From NCBI GenBank assembly GCA_002304735.1, contig DBIU01000099.1, positions 1 through 13,021 of the forward strand: DNA of 13,021 bases, in the 5' to 3' direction. Position 1 is the first letter of the stretch; every line of letters starts with the position of its first letter. Below are positions 7,279 through 13,021 of the stretch, piece after piece. The DNA comes from Ruminococcaceae bacterium UBA794. Lineage in GTDB: Bacteria > Bacillota > Clostridia > Oscillospirales > Ruminococcaceae. A program made the translations under genes and the position numbers. The notes beneath the pieces were generated by a model. That model did not search any database. It saw only the letters and a list, made by a program, of their open reading frames with translations, and was not told the origin of the DNA.

Positions 7279-9117
7279 TCACACCAACTTTTCTTTCATA
7301 TGCGCGCAGTCCAGACCGTACATTTCAAACTGCTCCTCCTGCGAAGCCGCTGGAACGAACTCTCCCGAAACGCCGACTGCTTCCGCCTTTCCGCGATATC
7401 CGCGCCGCAAAAGCTCGGCGAAAAATCCCTCCGCCGCTCCTCCCGCAAGCGAGCCTTCCTCGAAGAACACAATCTTCTCATATCCGAGAGCAATCTCGTA
7501 AACACTTTCGGGAAGCGGGTTTACGACGACAAGCCGCAGATAATCCGCGCCGACTTCATTTGCCGCGGAAACGAGGTTTGCGGAAATTCTGCCATAGGTA
7601 ATTCCGAGCGTCTGAGCGCGTTTTCCCGAATATGAAAAATCCCTCGCGGGCGTGATTTCAGCGCCGTTTGCGTGCATTTCGCCGCCTTTTGGATAACGCA
7701 CCGCGGCAATTCCCTCGGTATCGTAAATCGCCCTCGTCAGGCACCGCCGAAGCTCCTCGAACGTCGCGGGAGCGTAAATCGTGGTGTTCGGTATCGTCCT
7801 CAGCATCGGCACGTCAAAAATGCCCTGATGCGTTTCGCCGTCCTCGCCGACAAATCCCGCGCGGTCTATGCAGAGCGTTATGTGAGTATTTTCAATCGCG
7901 CAGTCGTGGATTATCTGGTCGAAGCCGCGCTGCAAAAAGGTTGAGTACACCGCGAAAACAGGCGTCATTCCGCCGACCGAAAGTCCCGCGGCAAACGTAA
8001 CGCAGTGCTGCTCGGCGATTCCCGCGTCAAAAAATCTCGCGGGACAGCTTTTCTTGAAGAAATTCAGCCCAACCGCATATTTCATCGCCGCCGTTATCGC
8101 GCAAATTCTGCGGTCCTTTTCGCCGAGCCGCGCAAGCTCTCTCCCGAAAACCTCCGAGAAGCTTTTTTCCGCGACAAGCGCCTTATCCTCAAGCGCCAAA
8201 TCCTCGACGACTCCGCCTTTTCCAACGGAATGATACTTTCCGGGATTTTCCTCGGCGGGGCGAAAACCCTTGCCTTTTGAAGTGAAAACGTGAACAACGC
8301 ACGGCCTTTTCATCAGTTTTGCAACCGAAAGCGCCTCGATTAAGTCCTCAAGATTATGACCGTTCACGGGACCGATATAAGCGAAGCCGAAATTCTCGAA
8401 AAGATTACTCGTATCGTAAAGCGCTTCCTTAACGAGCGTTTTTGCCGCTCCGACAGCCCTTTCAAGCGATTTTCCGACAAGCGGAACGGAGGAAATCGCG
8501 CTTTTTACGCGTTCCTTTGCAACATAATATTTTCTCGTCGAGCGAATTTGCGCGAGATAACGCGCGAGAGCGCCTGTGCTTTTACTGATTGACATTGCGT
8601 TGTCGTTGAGGACGAGGGTGAGGTTTGAAGCCGTTTTACCCGCGTTGTTAAGCGCTTCGTAGGCGCAGCCTCCCGTAAACGAGCCGTCCCCGACAACCGC
8701 GGCAACCGAGCCGTCCTCGCCTTTAAGCCGCATTGCCGCTGAAATTCCGTAGGCTGCGGAGAGAGAATTGCTTGCGTGACCGGAAATAAACGCGTCCGCG
8801 CCGCTCTCGGAGCGCCTTGTGAAGCCGGAAATCCCGCCTTTCTGCCTAAGCGTGCCGAAGCGCGAATATCTTCCCGTAAGCAGCTTGTGCGCGTACGCTT
8901 GATGTCCGACGTCCCAGAGAATTTTATCGCCGCCGTCAACGTCGTAAACGCAGTGAAGCGCAACGGCGAGTTCAACCGAGCCAAGATTTGACGAGAGATG
9001 ACCGCCGTTTTTCATAACCGTCTGTAAAATACAGCCCCGCAGCTCTTTGCAAAGCGAGCGAAGCTGCGGAGTAGTCATATTTGAGATTATTTCGTGATTG
9101 ATTTTGTCTGAAAGCAT
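7279..9117 (-). CDS. dxs: 1-deoxy-D-xylulose-5-phosphate synthase
   Basis: A 612-residue (family about 620) thiamine diphosphate enzyme that joins pyruvate and glyceraldehyde 3-phosphate to make DXP. This is the first step of the MEP isoprenoid pathway and also feeds thiamine and pyridoxal synthesis. It has the conserved GGHLSSNLG (38-46, catalytic His40), DVGHQAYAHKLLTG (69-82), the ThDP/magnesium motif GDGSFTGG (143-150) ending at NDN (171-173), the catalytic DAGIAEQH (364-371, E369) and DRAGFVGEDGETHQG (418-432). The usual GPxDGHD reads GPVNGHN (249-255) here. The ATG has GGAGGA 4 nt upstream. It starts 26 nt after the DUF212 gene and ends 1 nt before tlyA. With ispA upstream it links DXP supply to prenyl diphosphate formation. 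Confidence 0.97.
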   Translation of the reverse strand: MLSDKINHEIISNMTTPQLRSLCKELRGCILQTVMKNGGHLSSNLGSVELAVALHCVYDVDGGDKILWDVGHQAYAHKLLTGRYSRFGTLRQKGGISGFTRRSESGADAFISGHASNSLSAAYGISAAMRLKGEDGSVAAVVGDGSFTGGCAYEALNNAGKTASNLTLVLNDNAMSISKSTGALARYLAQIRSTRKYYVAKERVKSAISSVPLVGKSLERAVGAAKTLVKEALYDTSNLFENFGFAYIGPVNGHNLEDLIEALSVAKLMKRPCVVHVFTSKGKGFRPAEENPGKYHSVGKGGVVEDLALEDKALVAEKSFSEVFGRELARLGEKDRRICAITAAMKYAVGLNFFKKSCPARFFDAGIAEQHCVTFAAGLSVGGMTPVFAVYSTFLQRGFDQIIHDCAIENTHITLCIDRAGFVGEDGETHQGIFDVPMLRTIPNTTIYAPATFEELRRCLTRAIYDTEGIAAVRYPKGGEMHANGAEITPARDFSYSGKRAQTLGITYGRISANLVSAANEVGADYLRLVVVNPLPESVYEIALGYEKIVFFEEGSLAGGAAEGFFAELLRRGYRGKAEAVGVSGEFVPAASQEEQFEMYGLDCAHMKEKLV

Positions 9118-9143
9118 AATTCCTCCGTAACCGCGCGTTCGCG

Positions 9144-9647
9144 TTACGCCACGTTGGGAACGGGGAACAAAAGACCGATAATAATTCCGAGAAGCGCTCC
9201 CGCAAGCACCTCAATCGGCGTGTGACCGAGAAATTCCTTCAAATCCTTCTGACTTGCAAGCTCGTTTATATCGGGGTCCTCGTCGTTTCCGCTGAGTTTT
9301 GAGATTTCATCGTCAAGGTTGTCGATAATTTTTCGCATTTTATTCAGTTCTTTTGCGTGCAGACCCGCGTTATACCGAACGCTTAGCGCGTCAAAAATAA
9401 CGATTCCCGCGATAAGCACCGCAAGCGCGAACTCGGGACTTTCGGTTCCGCTGTATCTCGCGAAATACAGCACAACCGACGAAACCAGCGACGAGTGCGA
9501 CGAGGGCATACCTCCCGCGCCCGTGATGCGCTCGGGATTGAACGTCTTGTATTTTATCGCATAGCGAATAGTTTTGATTATCTGTGCTGAAATAAACGCG
9601 ATTACTCCGACCGTAATCGGCGGATTTATCATAAAGATATTTGGCAT
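9144..9647 (-). CDS. Divergent PAP2 (DUF212/YuiD) family membrane protein
   Basis: A 167-residue membrane protein of the DUF212 family, a divergent branch of PAP2 acid phosphatases. It has the motif GGMPSSHS (45-52) and a second conserved block GHTPIEVLAGALLGI (141-155), which carry the Ser-His-type and His-type positions of PAP2 active sites. Hydrophobic segments lie at about 9-25, 52-64, 72-88 and 146-162, with a charged loop at 98-135. Bacillus YuiD is the best known relative; its substrate is not established to my knowledge. It sits between ispA (25 nt) and dxs (26 nt), which suggests, as inference, work on an isoprenoid phosphate such as undecaprenyl or farnesyl diphosphate. Ribosome site GGAGG lies 13 nt before ATG 9647, a long spacing; Met6 (9632) is an alternative start. 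Confidence 0.9.
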   Translation of the reverse strand: MPNIFMINPPITVGVIAFISAQIIKTIRYAIKYKTFNPERITGAGGMPSSHSSLVSSVVLYFARYSGTESPEFALAVLIAGIVIFDALSVRYNAGLHAKELNKMRKIIDNLDDEISKLSGNDEDPDINELASQKDLKEFLGHTPIEVLAGALLGIIIGLLFPVPNVA

Positions 9648-9672
9648 TTTTGTTCAGAAACCTCCGAATATG

Positions 9673-10566
9673 TTAAAATTTTCTTTCCGTAAGCGAAAGC
9701 GCGAGTTCTTTCAAGAAATCCGCGTTTTCAAAGCAGGAAAGCTCTTCAATAGCCTGATTTGTGAGCGTGCGCGCCTGTTCCTTTGCTTTTTCAAGACCGA
9801 CCGCGCTTACATAGGTATATTTCTTGTCTTTTCCGTCGCTGCCGACAGGCTTTCCGAGGAGCTTCTCGTCGGCTGTGATATCGAGGATATCGTCCGTAAT
9901 CTGGAAAGCGACGCCGAGCCGCCTTCCGAAGCTTCCCGCGGCAAGCTGTTCCGCAGCGCCCGCTCCCGCGGCGATGCACCCCGCGCGGCAGCAAAATTCA
10001 AGCAGTGCGCCCGTTTTCATACGGTACATTTCGAGGATAATCGCTTCGGGAACTTTTTTTTCCTCGTTTTCGAGGTCGATAATCTGACCGCCCGTCATTC
10101 CGTAAAACCCCGAAAGCTCCGACAGCAGCTTGATAATTTTCAGCGAAGCGTCGGGCGAGAGCCTGTTTCGGATACCCGCGTCCGCGATAATCTGATACGG
10201 CATAATCGCGAGAGCGTCGCCCGCGAGAACTGCCGCCGCTTCTCCGAAGGCCTTGTGGCAGGATGGCTTTCCGCGCCGCAAATCGTCGTCGTCCATACAC
10301 GGCAAATCGTCGTGAATAAGCGAGAAAGTGTGCGTCATTTCGATTGCACAGGCAGCGGGAAGCGCCGTATCCGGCTCGTCGCCGCAAATTCTGCAAAACT
10401 CCATTACAAGCGCGGGACGAAGCCTTTTTCCGCCCGCCGACAGGCTGTATCTCGCGGCGTTTATCAGCGTTTTTTGCAGACATTCGGTTTCGGGAAGATA
10501 CTTTTCAAGCGCTTCCTCGGTCATTTCCGCGTATTCCGCGAGCATTTCCTTAACGTTAATATTCAT
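9673..10566 (-). CDS. ispA: Polyprenyl (farnesyl/geranyl) diphosphate synthase
   Basis: A 297-residue trans-prenyltransferase that condenses DMAPP/IPP into GPP and FPP, supplying undecaprenyl and other isoprenoids. It has GGKRLRPAL (45-53), the first Asp-rich motif DDLPCMD within DDLPCMDDDDLRRG (86-99), GDAL (116-119), and the second Asp-rich motif DDILD (225-229) followed by GKPVGSDGKDKKYTYVS. The FARM form with two extra residues (DDxxxxD) is that of bacterial type II FPP synthases such as E. coli IspA, so FPP is the likely main product; the chain length is not proven. ATG 10566 shares its first base with the xseB stop (TGATG). A GTG one codon earlier (10569) is possible. The xseAB-ispA order matches Bacillus (yqiD). 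The ribosome site is weak, consistent with coupling to xseB. Confidence 0.95.
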   Translation of the reverse strand: MNINVKEMLAEYAEMTEEALEKYLPETECLQKTLINAARYSLSAGGKRLRPALVMEFCRICGDEPDTALPAACAIEMTHTFSLIHDDLPCMDDDDLRRGKPSCHKAFGEAAAVLAGDALAIMPYQIIADAGIRNRLSPDASLKIIKLLSELSGFYGMTGGQIIDLENEEKKVPEAIILEMYRMKTGALLEFCCRAGCIAAGAGAAEQLAAGSFGRRLGVAFQITDDILDITADEKLLGKPVGSDGKDKKYTYVSAVGLEKAKEQARTLTNQAIEELSCFENADFLKELALSLTERKF

Positions 10567-10745
10567 CACATCATTTCCGTTTTTTCAACTTCAAGCTTCG
10601 CGCCGTCAATGTATTCGCGGCACTTTTTAACAAGCTCCGCCGCTTCGGAATACAGCTTTATCGACGTTTCAAGCGGAATATCGCCGTTCATCTGTTCGGA
10701 AATTTCCGAAAGCCGCTTCATTCCTTTTTCAAAATCAAAATCCAT
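10566..10745 (-). CDS. xseB: Exodeoxyribonuclease VII small subunit
   Basis: A short gene of 59 residues, starting MDFDFEKGMKRLSEISEQMN. It matches XseB (usually 60-80 residues): an acidic, helical protein with the FEKGMKRLSEI opening, an IPLETSIKLYSEAAELVKKC helix and a final acidic helix. XseB binds the coiled-coil arm of XseA to make exonuclease VII, which degrades single-stranded DNA to oligonucleotides. The ATG is 2 nt after the xseA stop, with AAGGGA 6 nt upstream inside xseA, and the TGA stop overlaps the ispA start. The position between xseA and ispA confirms the call. It sits at the short end for the family but has no sign of damage. Confidence 0.93.
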   Translation of the reverse strand: MDFDFEKGMKRLSEISEQMNGDIPLETSIKLYSEAAELVKKCREYIDGAKLEVEKTEMM

Positions 10746-10747
10746 AA

Positions 10748-11950
10748 TTAGTCCCTTGTTTCGATAATTTCAGCCGAAGCGAAACCGCTTTCGAGCCTTA
10801 TTTCAACCTTATCTCCGACAGCAAGCTCCGAGCTTTTCCGAACGGCTTTCCCGTCCTTTTCGACAACGGAATAGCCGCGCTTCAGCACTTCAAGCGGACT
10901 CAGCGCGGAAATCACTCCGATTTGCCTGTCAAGAGCCGCTTCGCAAAGCGAAATTTTGCGGTTAACGCTTTGCTTGATATTCTCGAAAAGCGCTTCAGCC
11001 GAGCGTGATTTTTCGGCAATTCTGTTCCTCGGAGAAAGTGCGCTTATCAGCCGCGCCTTTTCGCCGAGAGCCGCTTCGCAGAGCGAAATTTTCCCGCAAA
11101 CGCGCGTCCTTGCGTTATCCAAAAGCGCTTCAAATCGCCGCATAACCTCGTTCAAATCGGGAGTTGCCAGCTCTGCGGCAGCCGAAGGAGTCGGCGCACG
11201 CAAATCCGCGGCAAGGTCGGCGATTGTGGTATCCGTTTCGTGACCGACGGCGCTGATTGTCGGGATTTTGCAGGCGAAAATCGCTCTCGCGACCGCTTCG
11301 TCGTTAAACGCGCTCAAATCGTCTGAAGAACCGCCGCCGCGCCCGAAAATAACGGTATCCGCGCCGCTTTTCCCCGCGATATCAAACGCTTTTACAATAG
11401 ACTGCGCCGCGTAAATTCCCTGAACCGCCGCCGGAATAACCAAAAGCTTCACGGTCGGACAGCGCCTTGACGTAATATTAATGATATCCTGAAGCGCCGC
11501 GCCGCCCTGCGCGGTAATAACGGCGATTTTCTTCGGAAACGCGGGAATTTGCCTTTTCTGCGCGAAAATTCCCTCTTTTTGAAGCCGCCCGACAAGCTCG
11601 AGAAGCTCCTTCGCCTGTGCGCCCTCGCCGTCGCGCTCCATTGAAACGACGTTTATCTGATAAACGCCGCTTTTCTCGTAAACGACAAGCTTTCCGCGAC
11701 AGACGACGCTTTCTCCGTTTTCGGGCGCGAATTTAAGCTCCTCGGCGCAGTTTGACCACATAACCGCCTTAAGCCTCGCGTTATCGTCGCAGAGCGTAAA
11801 ATAGAGATGCCCCGTCTTTGCGTGCCGCGTAAAGTCGCTTATCTCGCCCTTAACGCAGAAATCCGCAAATCTTTTTTCGTTCCCAATCAACAGTGAAACC
11901 GCGCGGTTAACCTGCGAAACGGTAACCGCAACGGGCTTTTTATTTTCCAT
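10748..11950 (-). CDS. xseA: Exodeoxyribonuclease VII large subunit
   Basis: The catalytic subunit of exonuclease VII, 400 residues. It has an N-terminal OB fold (about 8-105, including VKGEISDFTRHAKTGHLYF), a catalytic domain with AVITAQGGAALQDI (143-156), GRGGGSSDDLSAFNDE (203-218) and GHETDTTIADLAADLRAPTP (236-255), then a coiled-coil region and the closing LSPLEVLKRGYSVV (350-363) that conserves the family C-terminus. The coiled-coil region holds a 45-residue internal repeat: KISLCEAAL at 287 and 332, each followed by ISALSP at 302 and 347. ATG 11950 was chosen because AGGGA lies 5 nt upstream; a TTG just before it (11953) is less likely. It overlaps nusB by 11 nt and ends 2 nt before xseB. 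Bacillus has folD between nusB and xseA; here the genes are directly joined. Confidence 0.96.
   Translation of the reverse strand: MENKKPVAVTVSQVNRAVSLLIGNEKRFADFCVKGEISDFTRHAKTGHLYFTLCDDNARLKAVMWSNCAEELKFAPENGESVVCRGKLVVYEKSGVYQINVVSMERDGEGAQAKELLELVGRLQKEGIFAQKRQIPAFPKKIAVITAQGGAALQDIINITSRRCPTVKLLVIPAAVQGIYAAQSIVKAFDIAGKSGADTVIFGRGGGSSDDLSAFNDEAVARAIFACKIPTISAVGHETDTTIADLAADLRAPTPSAAAELATPDLNEVMRRFEALLDNARTRVCGKISLCEAALGEKARLISALSPRNRIAEKSRSAEALFENIKQSVNRKISLCEAALDRQIGVISALSPLEVLKRGYSVVEKDGKAVRKSSELAVGDKVEIRLESGFASAEIIETRD
10932..11092 (-). repeat. Internal direct repeat in xseA (26-nt units 135 nt apart)
   Basis: Bases 10932-10957 and 11067-11092 match at 25 of 26 positions, differing only at one A/G. 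They lie exactly 135 nt (45 codons) apart in the same frame and encode the KISLCEAAL repeat of the XseA coiled coil. Protein similarity extends to the following ISALSP block although the DNA there has diverged. Confidence 0.8.
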
Positions 11951-12350
11951 CAAGTTCCCTCATATACGAGCTTAAAATGCCGTTTATAAACGAGCTGTCG
12001 GATTTTTGCGAATATTTTTTTGCAAGCTCCACAGCCTCGTTTATCGCGACCGCGTTCGGAACTCTGTCGCAGTATTTCATCTCGAACACCGCTATTTTAA
12101 GTATAACGAGGTTAACCTTTGCAATTCTCGCCGCAGAACGCGTTTTCGAGTACTTCCCGATAATTTCGACAAGCTCCGCGTCGTGTTCGAGAACGCCGTT
12201 TACAATCTCGTTTGTTTCCTCGTTCTTCGCCATATCAAACGCCTCGGCGTTAAGCTCGTCGATTTCTTCGAGCGAAGTGCCGAAAAGGAGCTGATACAGT
12301 ATCAGAAACGCGCCTTCTCTTATTTCGTGCCGTTTCAGCCGTTCTTCCAT
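11940..12350 (-). CDS. nusB: Transcription antitermination factor NusB
   Basis: A 136-residue all-helical RNA-binding protein that, with NusE (S10), joins the antitermination complex at boxA of rRNA leaders. It shows the opening RLKRHEIREGAFLILYQ (4-20), with Arg/Glu-rich helix 1, the RIAKVNLVILKIAVFEM block (75-91) and the strongly conserved VPNAVAINEAVELAKKY (97-113) with FINGILSSY (121-129). An upstream ATG (12413) in the same frame would overlap the Asp23 gene by 50 nt; I chose 12350 because TGGGGG lies 4 nt upstream and homologues start there. It is 13 nt after the Asp23-like gene and overlaps xseA by 11 nt. NusB next to an Asp23-family gene matches Bacillus yqhY-nusB. Confidence 0.95.
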   Translation of the reverse strand: MEERLKRHEIREGAFLILYQLLFGTSLEEIDELNAEAFDMAKNEETNEIVNGVLEHDAELVEIIGKYSKTRSAARIAKVNLVILKIAVFEMKYCDRVPNAVAINEAVELAKKYSQKSDSSFINGILSSYMRELDGK

Positions 12351-12363
12351 ATATCCCCCAAGC

Positions 12364-12729
12364 TTATTCTTCAGCGGGAGCTTCGCTTTCGTCCGCGAAA
12401 CAAATTCCCGCAATATTTACGTCAACCTTTGTTACGGTAAATCCCGTCATATTCTGGACGGCGGATTTAACGCTCTTCTGAACGTTTTCGGCAATCGCCG
12501 CAGCGTTGTGGCCCTCGTCTACGAAGATATTCAGCTTAAGCGCCGCGGTATCTCCGCTGAGTTTTGTGTGAACGGGCGCGCTTTTTAGTCCCGCGAGCTT
12601 TGTTTTCGGCTTGATATTCTGCGCGAGCTTAACTCCCTCGATTTCGCAGGCAGCCGTTGTCGCGATTTTTTCGATAACGTCCTCCGACACTCTTATGCTG
12701 CCGGCGGGACGTTTTTTATTCTTTTCCAT
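12364..12729 (-). CDS. Asp23/Gls24 family envelope stress response protein (YqhY-like)
   Basis: A 121-residue protein of the Asp23/Gls24 (DUF322) family. It has GSIRVSEDVIEKIATTAACEIEGV (10-33, the family opening), then a strand-rich core (LKLNIFVDEGHNAAAIAENVQ, 64-84), the VKSAVQNMTGFTVTKVDVNIAGI block (87-109), and an acidic tail. No membrane segment is present. The equivalent gene in Bacillus is yqhY, next to accBC and nusB, and reported to affect acetyl-CoA carboxylase activity; other members work at the envelope. The neighbouring acc genes are not visible here. ATG 12729 has GGAGGA 5 nt upstream, and a strong promoter lies just before it, so this is the first gene of the operon. The role in this organism is inferred from context only. 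Confidence 0.93.
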   Translation of the reverse strand: MEKNKKRPAGSIRVSEDVIEKIATTAACEIEGVKLAQNIKPKTKLAGLKSAPVHTKLSGDTAALKLNIFVDEGHNAAAIAENVQKSVKSAVQNMTGFTVTKVDVNIAGICFADESEAPAEE

Positions 12730-12779
12730 ATTTTTCCTCCGATAAGCTGATTTTGAGTTAGCAATAAAGACTTATTTCT

Positions 12780-12808
12780 ATTATAACACAAATTTTTCTA
12801 ATAAACAA
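12780..12808 (-). promoter_or_regulatory. Sigma-A type promoter of the housekeeping operon
   Basis: On the minus strand TTGTTT (12808-12803) and TATAAT (12785-12780) are 17 bp apart, with TG one base before the -10 (TGTTATAAT, an extended -10). The -35 matches only at TTG. Transcription would start near 12773, leaving a leader of about 44 nt before the Asp23-family ATG. No other strong promoter was seen down to recN. Confidence 0.75.
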
Positions 12809-12919
12809 GTATTTTTTGAAGAAATATGTAACGGATTTTAAGAAAAATGAATAATATGCACTAGACCTTACTGCGAAAGCGGTATAGTTTCAAAAAAGCG
12901 AGAAAGCGGGGTGAACGGT

Positions 12920-13021
12920 ATGTTTCGGCGGAGAGGTCCGAAAAGGGGTCACAGAGGCGGGGCGTGCCTTGCGGCTGCGGCGTTTCTGGGTGCTGTTATG
13001 TGCATTTCGCTGTTTTCGCTG
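12920..13021 (+). CDS. Partial small basic membrane-anchored protein, function unknown
   Basis: The first 34 codons of a plus-strand gene that runs off the right edge. It begins MFRRRGPKRGHRGGACLAAA, an Arg/Lys-rich cytosolic start followed by a hydrophobic stretch (about 15-34) that would be a membrane anchor or uncleaved signal. GGGGTG lies 6 nt before the ATG; a GTG at 12911, in frame, is an alternative start. It is divergent from the Asp23-family gene across 190 bp. The basic RRRGPKRG start resembles the N-termini of sporulation proteins such as YunB, but that is a weak resemblance from 34 residues and I do not assign it. No clear promoter is seen in 12840-12910. Confidence 0.6.
   Translation, partial: MFRRRGPKRGHRGGACLAAAAFLGAVMCISLFSL

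Noticed and set aside
9119..9143. GCG-rich stretch between the DUF212 gene and dxs as a hairpin terminator
   Set aside because: CGCGAACGCGCG could pair briefly, but there is no T run and the dxs ribosome site follows at once, so it is more likely just spacer.
9574..10767. A 397-codon plus-strand open frame opposite the DUF212 gene start, ispA and xseB
   Set aside because: It is antisense to well-supported genes and low in recognisable protein features, so it is a shadow frame.
12351..12413. Upstream start for nusB giving 21 extra residues
   Set aside because: It would overlap the Asp23-family gene by 50 nt, has no better ribosome site, and the extra residues are not typical of NusB; TGGGGG before 12350 fits better.
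12840..12910. TATAGT (12883-12888) and GAATA (12849-12853) as promoter parts for the divergent gene
   Set aside because: Spacing does not fit sigma-A, sigma-E, sigma-F or sigma-G patterns, and no -35 partner of quality is present.

Overview
The window looks like chromosomal DNA from a Gram-positive, low- to mid-GC member of the Clostridia, probably close to Ruminococcaceae/Oscillospirales. This rests on gene order and protein character. The order asp23-like, nusB, xseA, xseB, ispA, dxs, tlyA, (nadK), argR, recN is the Firmicutes housekeeping block known from Bacillus (yqhY-nusB-folD-xseA-xseB-yqiD-dxs-yqxC-argR-recN). The lineage call is inference; there is no rRNA or other marker here.

Almost everything is on the minus strand, so it reads from right to left. 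At the right edge (12920-13021) a small basic, membrane-anchored protein begins on the plus strand and runs off the window. A 190-bp divergent intergenic region separates it from the housekeeping operon and holds a good extended -10 promoter (12780-12808) reading leftward. From 12729 to 3538 there are eleven tightly packed genes. They encode an Asp23/Gls24 protein, the antitermination factor NusB, both exonuclease VII subunits, an FPP/GPP synthase, a DUF212 PAP2-like membrane protein, DXS, TlyA, NAD kinase, ArgR and RecN. Gaps are 1-50 nt and three junctions overlap. The block combines isoprenoid supply (dxs, ispA and perhaps the DUF212 protein), DNA processing and repair (xseAB, recN), RNA processes (nusB, tlyA), cofactor supply (nadK) and arginine control (argR). 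The folD gene found in the Bacillus block is absent.

A 141-bp gap after recN has two hairpins that could end the operon, and candidate promoters. Left of it is a second, three-gene unit (3396-86): a soluble VTC-type polyphosphate polymerase domain protein, a DUF4956 membrane protein overlapping it by 16 nt, and a 624-residue lipoprotein of about 22-residue beta-helix repeats (Cthe_2159-like, carbohydrate-binding family). This is the least understood part of the window. It sits where spoIVB-spo0A often follow recN in spore formers. The left edge (1-97) carries a GC-rich stutter of GCGAAGCG units and the start of an A/T hairpin, possibly a dispersed repeat or terminator.

No tRNA, rRNA, CRISPR array, insertion sequence, phage gene or broken gene was found. 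The housekeeping genes look ordinary. The accessory cassette, the internal duplication in xseA and the edge repeat are the items most worth checking.
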